In this document: one piece after another, positions 23,442 through 31,669 of the stretch
Layout of the letters: each line of letters opens with the position of its first letter
Position numbering within the stretch: position 1 is the stretch's first letter
Assembly (NCBI GenBank): GCA_035294245.1
Contig: DATGLG010000013.1
Span: 1 to 40,066 of the forward strand
Source: DATGLG01 sp035294245
GTDB lineage: Bacteria > Pseudomonadota > Alphaproteobacteria > JACZXZ01
Direction: 5' to 3'
DNA: 40,066 nucleotides
Position numbers and translations under genes: made by a program
The notes under the pieces: model-generated
Told to the model about the DNA's origin: nothing
Seen by the model: the letters and a program-made list of their open reading frames with translations, nothing else
The model's database searches: none

Positions 23442-25114
23442 GGATGCGGGATACCATCGCTGTCGTTGCGTGCTCGCTCGCGCGCACGCAGCGCGAGATC
23501 CCGCGCGACGCGGGCGACGACGCCATCCCAATCACCGGGTATTGCTTGACGATAGAGCCGCAGGGTCGGGTACCAGGGCGAATCCGCCCGCCCCAACAGC
23601 CAACGCCAATCCGCCGGCGACGGCAGCAGCAGCCAGCACGGCCGCCCCAGCGCGCCGGCGAGATGCGCGACGGCCGTATCCACGGCGATGACGAGGTCGA
23701 GACCGGCGATCACCGCCGCCGTCTCGGCAAAGTCCGTGAGTCTCGAGCCCAGGCGCAAAGGCGGTGCCGCGTCGGTCGCGGCTGCTGCAGCGTCTTCGGC
23801 GGGCGGCTTCTGAAGCGAGACGAACTGCACGCCCGGAGTCGAGAGGAGGGGCCGCAATGCCGCGAAGGGAAGGGAGCGGTTGCGGTCGTTGTGGTGCTCC
23901 GGCCGCCCCGCCCAGGCGAGACCGACGCGGAAGCCCGGCGGCAGCGCTGCGCGCCAATGGGCGGCGCGCACCGGGTCGGCGCCAAGATAGGGGATCTCCG
24001 TGGGGATCGTCGAAAGCGTGGTGCCGAAGCGTTGGGGGAGGCTCATCAGTGAGACATGGGCTGCGAAACGCGGGTCGCCGGCAATAATGCGGGGATCGTC
24101 CATACGCGCGATCACCTCGACGCCCAGATCGCCGAAGCTGTGCTGAAAGAGCGTGTGCAGCTCGCGCGCCACTTCGAGGATCACCCGGTAGCCGCGGCGG
24201 GCGAGGAGCGGCACGTAGCGCGCAAACTGGATGGCATCGCCGAAGCCCTGCTCCATGGTTACGAGAAGCGGGCCGCCAAGGGCTTCCGGCGATGCGCCCC
24301 TCCAAAGAGGCGGCGCAAAATTCCGATCGGGCTCGCCGAAGCCTTGCAGGCGCCAGCGCCACTCATATTCCGCCCAGCCCTCCGGAAATCGACCAAGCAT
24401 CAGCAGCACCAAGGCGAGGTTCCAGTGGATGATGGCAGCGTCGGGGGCGAGCGCAAGGGCACGGCGATAATGCTCGATCACGGACTCGATCGACGCTGCC
24501 TGCGCGCGTTCGTCGCGCGGCGTTGGGTCGGGGTTGCTCGCCGTCCGGCGCTCCAGTGCGACGGCGAGGTTGTTCACCGCCATCGCATTGTCAGGCTCGC
24601 GCGCCAGAGCGTGCTCGAAGGCAGCGACGGCCTCGTCGATGCGTCCGGCGGCAAGCAGCGCGTTGCCATATTCATTGACAATGGCGGGCCGCGGCTCGCG
24701 CTCAACGAGGGCCGCAAGCAGTTTGATCGCCTCGTCATGGCGGCCGAGGCCGCTCAAGGCGGCTCCACGATTGGCGCGCGCCGCGAGATGAGTGGGAGAG
24801 GCGGCGAGGATGGCATCGAACAGAGCCAGGGCCTCGCTGAAACGGCGCTGGCGCAGCAAAAGCGTGCCAAGCTCGTTCCGCACATCCGCCGCTTCGCCAG
24901 CGCGGCCTAATTTCTCGAGGGCCTCGACGAGGATGACGTAAAGGCGATCGGAGGCACTCCCGGCGTCCGCGGCGAGGGCACGGGCGAGCAGGATCGCGGC
25001 CGCTTCCGCCTCGCCCGCGCGCAGTAGCGCCGCGGCAGCCTCGGCGGCCGCCTCAGGATCTTGCGGGGGCGGCGCCACTTTCGTGGCCTCGGCAGACTTC
25101 TCCGGCTCTCCCAC
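23438..25114 (-). CDS. TPR-repeat protein with C-terminal GT9-like glycosyltransferase domain
   Basis: 558 residues from GTG 25114, 11 bp after the stop of the membrane-protein gene. The open frame continues upstream through that gene, but the extension is Arg/Pro-rich shadow sequence. Residues about 20-260 contain TPR helices (for example EALALFDAILAASPTHLAARANRGAALSGLG shows the repeat pattern). Residues 290-550 resemble the heptosyltransferase-like fold, with LLVTMEQGFGDAIQFARYVPLL and AVDTAVAHLAGALGRPCWLLLP. Such fusions occur in surface glycan or protein glycosylation loci. Acceptor and donor are unknown. It is probably the last gene of the minus-strand block. Confidence 0.85.
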   Translation of the reverse strand: MGEPEKSAEATKVAPPPQDPEAAAEAAAALLRAGEAEAAAILLARALAADAGSASDRLYVILVEALEKLGRAGEAADVRNELGTLLLRQRRFSEALALFDAILAASPTHLAARANRGAALSGLGRHDEAIKLLAALVEREPRPAIVNEYGNALLAAGRIDEAVAAFEHALAREPDNAMAVNNLAVALERRTASNPDPTPRDERAQAASIESVIEHYRRALALAPDAAIIHWNLALVLLMLGRFPEGWAEYEWRWRLQGFGEPDRNFAPPLWRGASPEALGGPLLVTMEQGFGDAIQFARYVPLLARRGYRVILEVARELHTLFQHSFGDLGVEVIARMDDPRIIAGDPRFAAHVSLMSLPQRFGTTLSTIPTEIPYLGADPVRAAHWRAALPPGFRVGLAWAGRPEHHNDRNRSLPFAALRPLLSTPGVQFVSLQKPPAEDAAAAATDAAPPLRLGSRLTDFAETAAVIAGLDLVIAVDTAVAHLAGALGRPCWLLLPSPADWRWLLGRADSPWYPTLRLYRQAIPGDWDGVVARVARDLALRARERARNDSDGIPHP

Positions 25115-25125
25115 GGCTCCGCCGC

Positions 25126-26121
25126 TTAGCCGCTCAGGCCGGGAAGGCCGCCGCCACGACGGGCGCGATGGAGCGCGCGCCCTTCGATGGCCTGCCACAG
25201 CAGTAGGGCCGGCGTTCCGGTGATGAGGTCGCGGCCGCGCTTGAGGAGCGAGAGCGCCAAAGCGAGATCCGGCGGCAGGCCCAGCAGGCCACCAATCAAT
25301 ACATAGCCGCCCTCCTGCACGCCGGCGCCGAGAGGGATGAAAAAGGTGACGGCACGCAAGGCGTAGACGAGGCCCTCGATGGCGAGCACGGCGACGATAC
25401 CGAGAGGATGGTCCATAAAGCGGAGGCCGATCCAGGATTCCCAGGCGCCGAGGAGCCAAGCGGCCAAATGGAGGAGGATGCAGCCGACGAAGGCCGCCTT
25501 GTCGCGGTGGAGAAGGAGGATCCGCTCATGCAGCGTGCGATCGGCGTCGGATTCTGGCGCGCGCCGGCGCTTGCGCAGCCAGTCGAGCGGTCGCTCGATG
25601 AGACGGAACAGCCCCTTCTTCTGCGCGACGAGAAAGCCGATCACCTGCGCCGCCATCACCGCGATGCCGAGGGCGATCCATGGCTCATAGGGCGTCCCTG
25701 GGCTGATGGCGATGAGGAGAGCGAAGCCGATCAGCGCGAAGATCAACTGGCCCATCAACTCCGCCGTGAGGTCCACGACGATGCTCGCCCCCGCGAGCGC
25801 CACGCCGCGGAGCGCTAAAATTCGCGTGCCGACCAGCTCGCCGCTTACCGGCAGGATGGGAAGCAGCCCGTCGATGCCATCGCGGATCCAGCGCACCCAT
25901 GTGAAAAGAAACCAGCTCCCGCTTTCGTGATGCCGAAGCAGCAGCCACCAGGCAATGCCGCACAAGAGAGTCGGTAGAGCATGGAAGAGCGTGATGGTCC
26001 CGAGCCCACCCCAGCCGGCCAAGTGCAAGGCGTGGAAAACGTCGTCGAAGCCTTGCTCGAAGACGAGGAAGGCGGCGATCGCAAGGCCGATCAGCGTCGC
26101 GACGATGCGGCCGATTTTCAC
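25126..26121 (-). CDS. Multi-pass membrane protein, HpnL/LPG-synthase-TM-like (UPF0104)
   Basis: 331 residues from GTG 26121 with about seven to eight membrane segments. The C-terminal segment FFIPLGAGVQEGGYVLIGGLLGLPPDLALALSLLKRGRDLI is characteristic of HpnL-type relatives of the MprF flippase domain. LPILPVSGELVGTRIL in the middle is also family-like. HpnL proteins sit in hopanoid gene clusters and are thought to move or modify lipids. No squalene-hopene cyclase or other hpn gene is in this window, so a hopanoid role is uncertain. It lies 40 bp after a ferritin-like gene and 11 bp before the TPR-glycosyltransferase. Confidence 0.82.
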   Translation of the reverse strand: MKIGRIVATLIGLAIAAFLVFEQGFDDVFHALHLAGWGGLGTITLFHALPTLLCGIAWWLLLRHHESGSWFLFTWVRWIRDGIDGLLPILPVSGELVGTRILALRGVALAGASIVVDLTAELMGQLIFALIGFALLIAISPGTPYEPWIALGIAVMAAQVIGFLVAQKKGLFRLIERPLDWLRKRRRAPESDADRTLHERILLLHRDKAAFVGCILLHLAAWLLGAWESWIGLRFMDHPLGIVAVLAIEGLVYALRAVTFFIPLGAGVQEGGYVLIGGLLGLPPDLALALSLLKRGRDLITGTPALLLWQAIEGRALHRARRGGGLPGLSG

Positions 26122-26161
26122 GGCTCGCTGGTCCTGCCGCTCGATTGCTTTTGGCGGCGGC

Positions 26162-26998
26162 TCATGCGGGTTGCGGTCGCGGCCACAATTGCATCACGGA
26201 AAAGGCTACGCGGCCGAGCGCTGGAAGCAGGCGCGGGCGCAGCAAGTCCGGATCGAACTCGCTCATGCGCCGCGCATTCTCGGCGAGGCAGGTGCCGACG
26301 AGCTTGCGCAGGCTGAAGCCTTCGAGGAAGACGTCGGCCTGGGTCGCCGAGAAGTTCTCGCCGTCGCTCTCGGCGCCGCGCCGGATGGTGCCGACCATGC
26401 GGTTGACGGCGCGCCCGTAATACCAGGCGGAGGTGAGGGCGCGCAGGAAGGCGTTGCCCCGTCCGCGTTGCGCCTCGCGATAGGCCATCCAGTTGACGAA
26501 GAACACGATGTGCCGTGTCTCCTCATACATCAGCACGTCGAAGAGGGAGAACATGGAATCCGGCAGGAAGCCCGATTGGCGCGCGATCTTGAATACGCCG
26601 AAGCCGAGAAAGGCGTCCAGGCACTCGCCGAAGCCAAAGTCGATGAACGCCGTCTCGATGTCGTCGGGCAGCCTGTCGATCGGCAGCTCTGCAGCCTCGA
26701 TGCCATAGCGGTCGATCATGACTCGGATCAGCCGGCCATGGCGCGCCTCCTCATAGCCCTGCAAGTCGATCGCCTCGCGCAAAAGCGGATCGTGGACCGT
26801 GCGCGAGAACGCCTCGACGATGGCGCCGGCGCGCCGCTCGGTGTGGAACACCTCCTGCCAGAACGGCACCGAGCGCATGCGCTTGAGCTCCTCGTCGTCA
26901 AGCGCGGGCCAGGGCAGCTCCTCGGGCTCGAACCGCCGATGGGTCTTGATGAAATCACGGCAGAACAGCGCCTTGTGAGCCTCGGATCCGATCTTCAT
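26162..26998 (-). CDS. Ferritin-like di-iron domain protein (paralogue 1, function unknown)
   Basis: 278 residues, no signal peptide, mostly helical. Putative metal ligands occur in the four-helix order E54, E84-x-x-H87, E125, E160-x-x-H163, the pattern of di-iron carboxylate proteins such as ribonucleotide reductase R2, desaturases and AurF-like oxygenases. Ligand spacing (30, 41, 35) is identical to the paralogue encoded 79 bp upstream. Shared segments include GECLDAFLGFGVFKIARQSGF and LMYEETRHIVFFVNWMAYR. A conserved CLAEN-RRMSEFD-LLRP tail follows. An oxygen-dependent oxidation or a ferritin-like redox role is possible; I cannot name a substrate. The neighbours are copper chaperones upstream and a lipid-type membrane protein downstream. 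Confidence 0.8.
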   Translation of the reverse strand: MKIGSEAHKALFCRDFIKTHRRFEPEELPWPALDDEELKRMRSVPFWQEVFHTERRAGAIVEAFSRTVHDPLLREAIDLQGYEEARHGRLIRVMIDRYGIEAAELPIDRLPDDIETAFIDFGFGECLDAFLGFGVFKIARQSGFLPDSMFSLFDVLMYEETRHIVFFVNWMAYREAQRGRGNAFLRALTSAWYYGRAVNRMVGTIRRGAESDGENFSATQADVFLEGFSLRKLVGTCLAENARRMSEFDPDLLRPRLLPALGRVAFSVMQLWPRPQPA

Positions 26999-27077
26999 CG
27001 ATCATGCGTTCCCTTGTTTGAGCTCGCGCATCGCAAGCCTTCTGCTGCGGCGAAACGGTCGCCGACCCCTGCCGGCT

Positions 27078-27971
27078 TTATGCCGCTTTTTTCGCGCCCC
27101 GCATGAAGCGGCGCGCCAGGCGCACCATGCGCGGCACGAAAACCGGCCGCAGCAGGCGCTCGTCATAACCGCTCATGCGGCGGTCGTTTTCGGCGAGGCA
27201 GACATCCATCAAGCCGGCGACGTCCACGTCGATCCCCATCGACTCATGGCCGGTCATCGTGAAGTTGTCGCCGCCGCCGACGTCGCGCGCCGTCGCCATG
27301 CGCTCCTTGACGAGGCGAATGAAGACGGCGATGCGGCGCGCATCGAAGATCACCTTCTTCCACCATGGCAGATTCTTGCGGTGCCATGCCACCCAATTGG
27401 CGAAAAAGAGGATATGGCGACCCTCCTCCTGCATCACCGGCTCGAAGGTATCGACGAGAGCCGGCGGGAAAAAGCCGGAGCGCTTGGCGAGCTCGAAGAG
27501 CCCGAAGGCGAAGAAGCTGTCGATGCACTCGCTGTAGCCGGTCACCATCCACGCCCATTCGGCATCGCGCGGCTTGGGATAGGGCGGCTCCTCGGCAAGC
27601 TGGATGCCATAGGCGGCCACCATCTTGGCCAGAACCTCCTTGTGGCGCCCCTCCTCGAAGCCGTCGAGCTCGATGGCCTGCTTGAGCAGCGGGTCGGTGA
27701 TGCGCTCGGCATAGCTCAGCACCCGGATCTTGGCCTTGCCTTCCGTCTGCACCGCCATGTCCCAGATGGGCAGGTTGACCAGGCGACGGCGCTCCTCCTC
27801 GCTCAGCTTCGGCCAGTCGATCACCGCCGGCTTATAGGGGTTATGAGTCTCGAGCAGCATGCGGCAGAAAAGCCGCTTATGCGCCTCGCCGCCGATGGGA
27901 ATGGGCTCGCCCGGCTCGCTCCGCCAGAAACGGGCCGCGTGGTCGGCCGCTGCGACTGTCGCGTGATCCAT
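27078..27971 (-). CDS. Ferritin-like di-iron domain protein (paralogue 2, function unknown)
   Basis: 297 residues from ATG 27971, preceded by GAGGGGCAGG; the TTG 12 bp upstream is less likely. Putative ligands are E77, E107-x-x-H110, E148 and E183-x-x-H186. Shared features with paralogue 1 are the order, the exact spacing, the ExxRH context (FEEGRHKE, QEEGRHILFFANW) and the CLAENDRRMSGYDERLLRP tail. The N-terminal EAHKRLFCRMLLETHNPYKP also matches EAHKALFCRDFIKTH in paralogue 1. It begins only 8 bp after the PCuAC stop, so it is almost surely co-transcribed with the copper chaperones. No export signal is visible. Function is unknown; an O2-using di-iron enzyme is the leading inference. Confidence 0.8.
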   Translation of the reverse strand: MDHATVAAADHAARFWRSEPGEPIPIGGEAHKRLFCRMLLETHNPYKPAVIDWPKLSEEERRRLVNLPIWDMAVQTEGKAKIRVLSYAERITDPLLKQAIELDGFEEGRHKEVLAKMVAAYGIQLAEEPPYPKPRDAEWAWMVTGYSECIDSFFAFGLFELAKRSGFFPPALVDTFEPVMQEEGRHILFFANWVAWHRKNLPWWKKVIFDARRIAVFIRLVKERMATARDVGGGDNFTMTGHESMGIDVDVAGLMDVCLAENDRRMSGYDERLLRPVFVPRMVRLARRFMRGAKKAA

Positions 27972-27979
27972 CCTGCCCC

Positions 27980-28462
27980 TCAATCCATCTTCATGCCGCC
28001 CATGGAATCCGGGCCCATCGCCCCCGCCTTCTCGACCTTGAAGGTCGCTTCGATCTTGCCCGCCTTCTCGAAGACCAGAGTCATCGGAAAGGTCTCACCG
28101 GCCTTGAGCGGTGCCGACAACCCCATCAGCATGACATGGTAGCTCCCGGGCTTGAAGACCAGCGTGCTTCCCGCCTTCACCGCGAGGGCTTTGACGGGCG
28201 CCATCTTCATGATCCCGTTGTCCGACTCGGTTTTGTGCAGGCTGGCCGTCTTCGCGACGGAGGTCGAGACGGCCAGCAGGCGATCGTCGGCCGTCCCCTT
28301 GTTGGTGATCGTCATATAGGCGGCGGCCGTCTTGGCACCGCCGGGCGTCGCGCGCGCCCAAGCCGCGGAGACTTCGATCGAAGGCGCGCCGGCGGCGGCC
28401 AAAGCCGGCGTTGCGGCGGCCAATCCGAGGACGACGGCGAAGGCGATGATCAGGGCTCGCAT
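27980..28462 (-). CDS. Periplasmic copper chaperone PCu(A)C
   Basis: 160 residues with a Sec signal (residues 1-23, ALAAAGAP). The copper(I) motif H-x10-M-x21-H-x-M is exact: H76, M87, H109, M111. A Met/Asp-rich tail (GAMGPDSMGGMKMD) may bind a second copper. PCuAC passes copper to the CuA site of cytochrome oxidase together with SCO proteins, and can supply other periplasmic copper proteins. It lies 15 bp after the SCO gene and 8 bp before a ferritin-like gene. Confidence 0.93.
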   Translation of the reverse strand: MRALIIAFAVVLGLAAATPALAAAGAPSIEVSAAWARATPGGAKTAAAYMTITNKGTADDRLLAVSTSVAKTASLHKTESDNGIMKMAPVKALAVKAGSTLVFKPGSYHVMLMGLSAPLKAGETFPMTLVFEKAGKIEATFKVEKAGAMGPDSMGGMKMD

Positions 28463-28477
28463 GGGGATACCTTCAGA

Positions 28478-29095
28478 TTATGAGGAATGGCCGATGACGC
28501 GGCGGAGGCGGCTCGCGATCTTGTCGGGCTTCTGATCGCCGGCGAACAAGGTGACGTATTGGCCCTCCGGATTCATCAAATAGATGATCGAGCTATGATC
28601 CATCAGGTAGTCGTTCCCGCCCGTCCCCGTCGGCGCCTTTTTGAAATAGACTCGGTACTCCTTGGCGGCCGCGGCGATCTCCTCCGGCGTCCCCGTGAGG
28701 CCGATGATCCGCGGGCCGAAGGCCTTGACGTATTTGCCGACGACCTCGGGCGTGTCGCGCTCGGGATCGACGGTGATGAAGAGCGGAGCGACCTGGTTGG
28801 CCAATGGCCCGATCTCGTCGAGGGCCTGGGCGATCTCGTTGAGCGTCGTCGGACAGACGTCGGGGCAGTAAGTATAGCCGAAGTAGATGAGCAGCCACTT
28901 GCCGCGGAAGGACTTGTCGGTGACGGGCTTGCCGTCACTCCCGGTCAAGGTGAAGGGGCCGCCAATGGCAAAGGCGGTCGATTTGCCTTCCGAAAGAGGC
29001 CAGAAATGGGCCCACAACACGCCGATGGCGCCCAAGCCGCAAAGCACGAGCACAGCCAGAGAGACCAGGGTGATGCGCCGGGTTCGGGATGTCAT
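28478..29095 (-). CDS. SCO1/SenC-family copper chaperone / thiol reductase
   Basis: 205 residues, preceded by GGAGGAATTC. Residues 8-30 form a membrane anchor; the thioredoxin-like domain faces the periplasm. The copper-binding residues C77-x3-C81 (YTYCPDVCPTT) and H167 (YLMDHSS) are complete. SCO proteins help assemble the CuA centre of cytochrome oxidase, and some act in nitrous oxide or nitrite reductase maturation. It is followed by PCuAC 15 bp later, the usual working pair. Confidence 0.93.
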   Translation of the reverse strand: MTSRTRRITLVSLAVLVLCGLGAIGVLWAHFWPLSEGKSTAFAIGGPFTLTGSDGKPVTDKSFRGKWLLIYFGYTYCPDVCPTTLNEIAQALDEIGPLANQVAPLFITVDPERDTPEVVGKYVKAFGPRIIGLTGTPEEIAAAAKEYRVYFKKAPTGTGGNDYLMDHSSIIYLMNPEGQYVTLFAGDQKPDKIASRLRRVIGHSS

Positions 29096-29230
29096 GAATT
29101 CCTCCGATGCTGCGCCGGACAGGCCTTGCCGCGTTCCGTCCGCCGGGTCGCCGCCGCTCTGTCCGGAACTCCGGGACTGGCGGCGCCGCGACGCGGTCGC
29201 GCAAGGAGAGTCGAAGCCGCGCGCGGCGGC

Positions 29231-29677
29231 TCAGGCAGCGCGGGGCGGCGCCCGGGCGGCGAAGCTCGCGATGGGGGCGGCTGGTGGGCTCAATCGGACT
29301 GCAGCCACGCGGTGGAGCGCATCCTCGAGCGGTGGCACGGCCAGCTTTGGTATTGCCGGCAGCACAAGACCACCCAGGAGATGAATGGATTGGCAAACCG
29401 GGCATTGGAACGGGTCATGGATGGGGGACGGCGCCGTCCTCTTTGCATCCGATCGCGCCGTTTGCCAAGCGGTACAAACGGGTACCGTGCCCAGCGCCCG
29501 AACGAGCTCCGCATAGGCCGGATCGGCCATCGCCGGTCGCGGGCTCGCCACCGCATAGAGCATCGGTGTCCAAAACTGGAACACCAGCATGAACGAGGCA
29601 AGCCATGCGGCGGACGCCCTGATCCACGCTCGCCGCCCGAGCCGGCGAAACCGGAAATTTGCCTTGTTTATTAGCAT
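29231..29677 (-). CDS. DUF2946-like small membrane protein
   Basis: 148 residues. A hydrophobic segment at about 20-45 (WIRASAAWLASFMLVFQFWTPML) is followed by a periplasmic-type region with FQCPVCQSIHLLGG, a CxxC-x2-H motif typical of DUF2946 proteins. These often lie in copper or TonB-dependent uptake loci, but their function is not established. It is the first gene of the minus-strand copper/ferritin-like block, 135 bp before the SCO gene, so it could have its own promoter or share one. Confidence 0.7.
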   Translation of the reverse strand: MLINKANFRFRRLGRRAWIRASAAWLASFMLVFQFWTPMLYAVASPRPAMADPAYAELVRALGTVPVCTAWQTARSDAKRTAPSPIHDPFQCPVCQSIHLLGGLVLPAIPKLAVPPLEDALHRVAAVRLSPPAAPIASFAARAPPRAA

Positions 29678-29778
29678 GTTACCCTATCCAGCGCGGCGCG
29701 GGCGCGCCACGCTTGGCAGCGCACTGCTTACCCCAAGGTGCGGGCAAGGACAAGTCGTGTCGTGGTCGCATCCCGCGC

Positions 29779-30708
29779 CTAGATCAGGCCCGCCTCAATG
29801 GCGATGCGATGGAGGCCGGCTACAATCACATCCGCCGGCGCAAGGTGCGCCGCAATTCCTCCGGCGTCGAGCGCCGTGCAATAGAGTCGGGCCAACCGCG
29901 CCTCCCCGATGACGGTCACAGAGGCCGGCGGTGCGTCGAGCGCCGTCATCACCGCCTCCGCCTCGGCGATCTCTGTGCCGATGAGAAGGCCGGAAAGATA
30001 GGCGGCGACGCCCGTCGGCGGCAGTCGTCCGAGGAGCGCCAGCGTGCGGGCGCTGAACAGCTTGTGGAGCAGCCCGCCTCCCGCCGAGCCGGCGGCGGCG
30101 AGACCGCGCCGAAACGCAGCGTCGTCCTCCGCTTTTCCCTCCATCAGTCGTCCGAGGATGCCGTGCTGCGCCATCAGGGCGTAGACCTCACCGGTCATGA
30201 AGGTGGCGAACCACACGACTTTCCCCTCTGCCGCGAGCGCCCATTTGCTATGGGTGCCCGGGAGCACAAAAAGCCGCGCTTGCGTTTCCGTCGCCGCGAG
30301 ACAACCGAGGATCTGCGTCTCCTCGCCGCGCATCACATCGGGAGCACCGTCGCCGGGATCGTGCATGAGGCCCGGCACGATCCTGAGCGAAGTTCCGGTG
30401 GGACCAGGAATGACGGCGAGCCCTGCCGCAAGCTCCGTCAGGCCGGCCGGGCAGGCGAGATAAGGGACCTCGCGCCAGCCCTGGCGGCTGCCGATCATGC
30501 CTGCCGCGAGGACGGGGAGCGCCGGATGCTTGCTGAGCCAAGCATCGAGTGTCGCCACGATGACCGCTTCGAAGCCGCCCGGCGCCACATTGAGAACGCC
30601 GTGACCGGAGGCGTGGCGCGCAAGAATAGCCCCATCGGGCCCGACGAGGAAGGCGCGCAGGAAGCTCGTGCCCCAATCCAGGGCGATAAAGGCGGGTTGC
30701 TCGTCCAT
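29779..30708 (-). CDS. dgoK: 2-dehydro-3-deoxygalactonokinase
   Basis: 309 residues, the usual size. The N-terminal FIALDWGTSFLRAFLV is the ATPase phosphate-1 loop. AAGMIGSRQGWREVPYLACPA and MRGEETQILGCLA, then LPGTHSKWALAAEGKVVWFATFMTGEVYALM, are hallmark segments of DgoK. The enzyme phosphorylates 2-keto-3-deoxygalactonate in the De Ley-Doudoroff pathway. The usual aldolase partner dgoA is absent; instead a class II HpcH/HpaI-type aldolase is divergently encoded 158 bp away. Confidence 0.93.
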   Translation of the reverse strand: MDEQPAFIALDWGTSFLRAFLVGPDGAILARHASGHGVLNVAPGGFEAVIVATLDAWLSKHPALPVLAAGMIGSRQGWREVPYLACPAGLTELAAGLAVIPGPTGTSLRIVPGLMHDPGDGAPDVMRGEETQILGCLAATETQARLFVLPGTHSKWALAAEGKVVWFATFMTGEVYALMAQHGILGRLMEGKAEDDAAFRRGLAAAGSAGGGLLHKLFSARTLALLGRLPPTGVAAYLSGLLIGTEIAEAEAVMTALDAPPASVTVIGEARLARLYCTALDAGGIAAHLAPADVIVAGLHRIAIEAGLI

Positions 30709-30866
30709 GCTCGTCCGACGCTGCCAAAAAGCGGCATCCTAAGGCGTCCTTCATCCCGACTGAAGCGGTGCGCCTTGCGGATCGTGCCTCCAGGGCGCAT
30801 GATCGCGCGCGAACCCGGCCTATTTCAGGTGCGGGACCTTTCAACGTCGCGGAAGACGAGGAGAAT

Positions 30867-31658
30867 ATGAGGCCCAACAACGTCAAGACGGTGTGGGGAC
30901 GCGGGGGCTGCGTGATCAACGGCTGGCTCTGCATCCCTAGCAGCTTCTCGGCAGAGGTGATGGCCACCCTGGGCTGGGATTCTCTCGTAATCGACCTGCA
31001 GCACGGGTTGATCGATTACCGCGACGCCGTCCTCATGATGCAGGCGATCTCGACGACCTCCACCACGCCGCTCGTCCGCGTGCCGTGGAACGATCCAGCC
31101 ATCATCATGAAGTGCCTGGATGCCGGGGCCTATGGCGTGATCTGCCCCATGATCAACAATCGCGCCGAAGCGGAGCGCTTCGTCGGCGCTTGCCGCTATC
31201 CGGCGGCCGGCTATCGCAGCTCGGGCCCGATCCGCGGGCTGCTCTATGGCGGCAGCGACTACCAAACCAAAGCCAACGAGACGATCGTCACCCTGGCCAT
31301 GATCGAGACCTTGGAGGGCATCGAAAACCTCGATGCCATCTGCAGCACGCCCGGCCTCGATGCCGTCTATATCGGCCCCAACGATCTTTCGCTGTCCCTT
31401 GGCTGCCCGGGCGGCCTCGATCAGACCAATCCAAAGGTCGTCGCGGTCATCGATCGCATCCTCGCCGCGAGCCGGCGCCACGGCATCAAGGCCGGCATCC
31501 ATACCGGCAGCGTCGCCTATGCCAAGGAGATGGTCGCCAAGGGCTTCGACATCGTCACGGTTCTGAACGACAACCGCATCCTCACCTATTTCGGCCGCCA
31601 GGTGGTGGCAGAGATGCGCGGGGCTCCGGGCAAGGCGGCCGCAGGCAGCGTCTATTGA
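30867..31658 (+). CDS. HpcH/HpaI-family class II pyruvate aldolase
   Basis: 263 residues from ATG 30867, preceded by GAGGAGA; the 99-bp upstream extension has no ribosome site. Family features are LVIDLQHGLIDY, PLVRVPWNDPAIIMKCLDAGAYGVICPMINN, the metal glutamate in MIETLEGIENLDAI and the metal aspartate in YIGPNDLSLSLG. Enzymes of this family cleave 2-keto-3-deoxy acids or HHED to pyruvate plus an aldehyde. Divergence from dgoK suggests a sugar-acid substrate, which is inference. Confidence 0.9.
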   Translation: MRPNNVKTVWGRGGCVINGWLCIPSSFSAEVMATLGWDSLVIDLQHGLIDYRDAVLMMQAISTTSTTPLVRVPWNDPAIIMKCLDAGAYGVICPMINNRAEAERFVGACRYPAAGYRSSGPIRGLLYGGSDYQTKANETIVTLAMIETLEGIENLDAICSTPGLDAVYIGPNDLSLSLGCPGGLDQTNPKVVAVIDRILAASRRHGIKAGIHTGSVAYAKEMVAKGFDIVTVLNDNRILTYFGRQVVAEMRGAPGKAAAGSVY

Positions 31659-31669
31659 GCCGCGCCACC

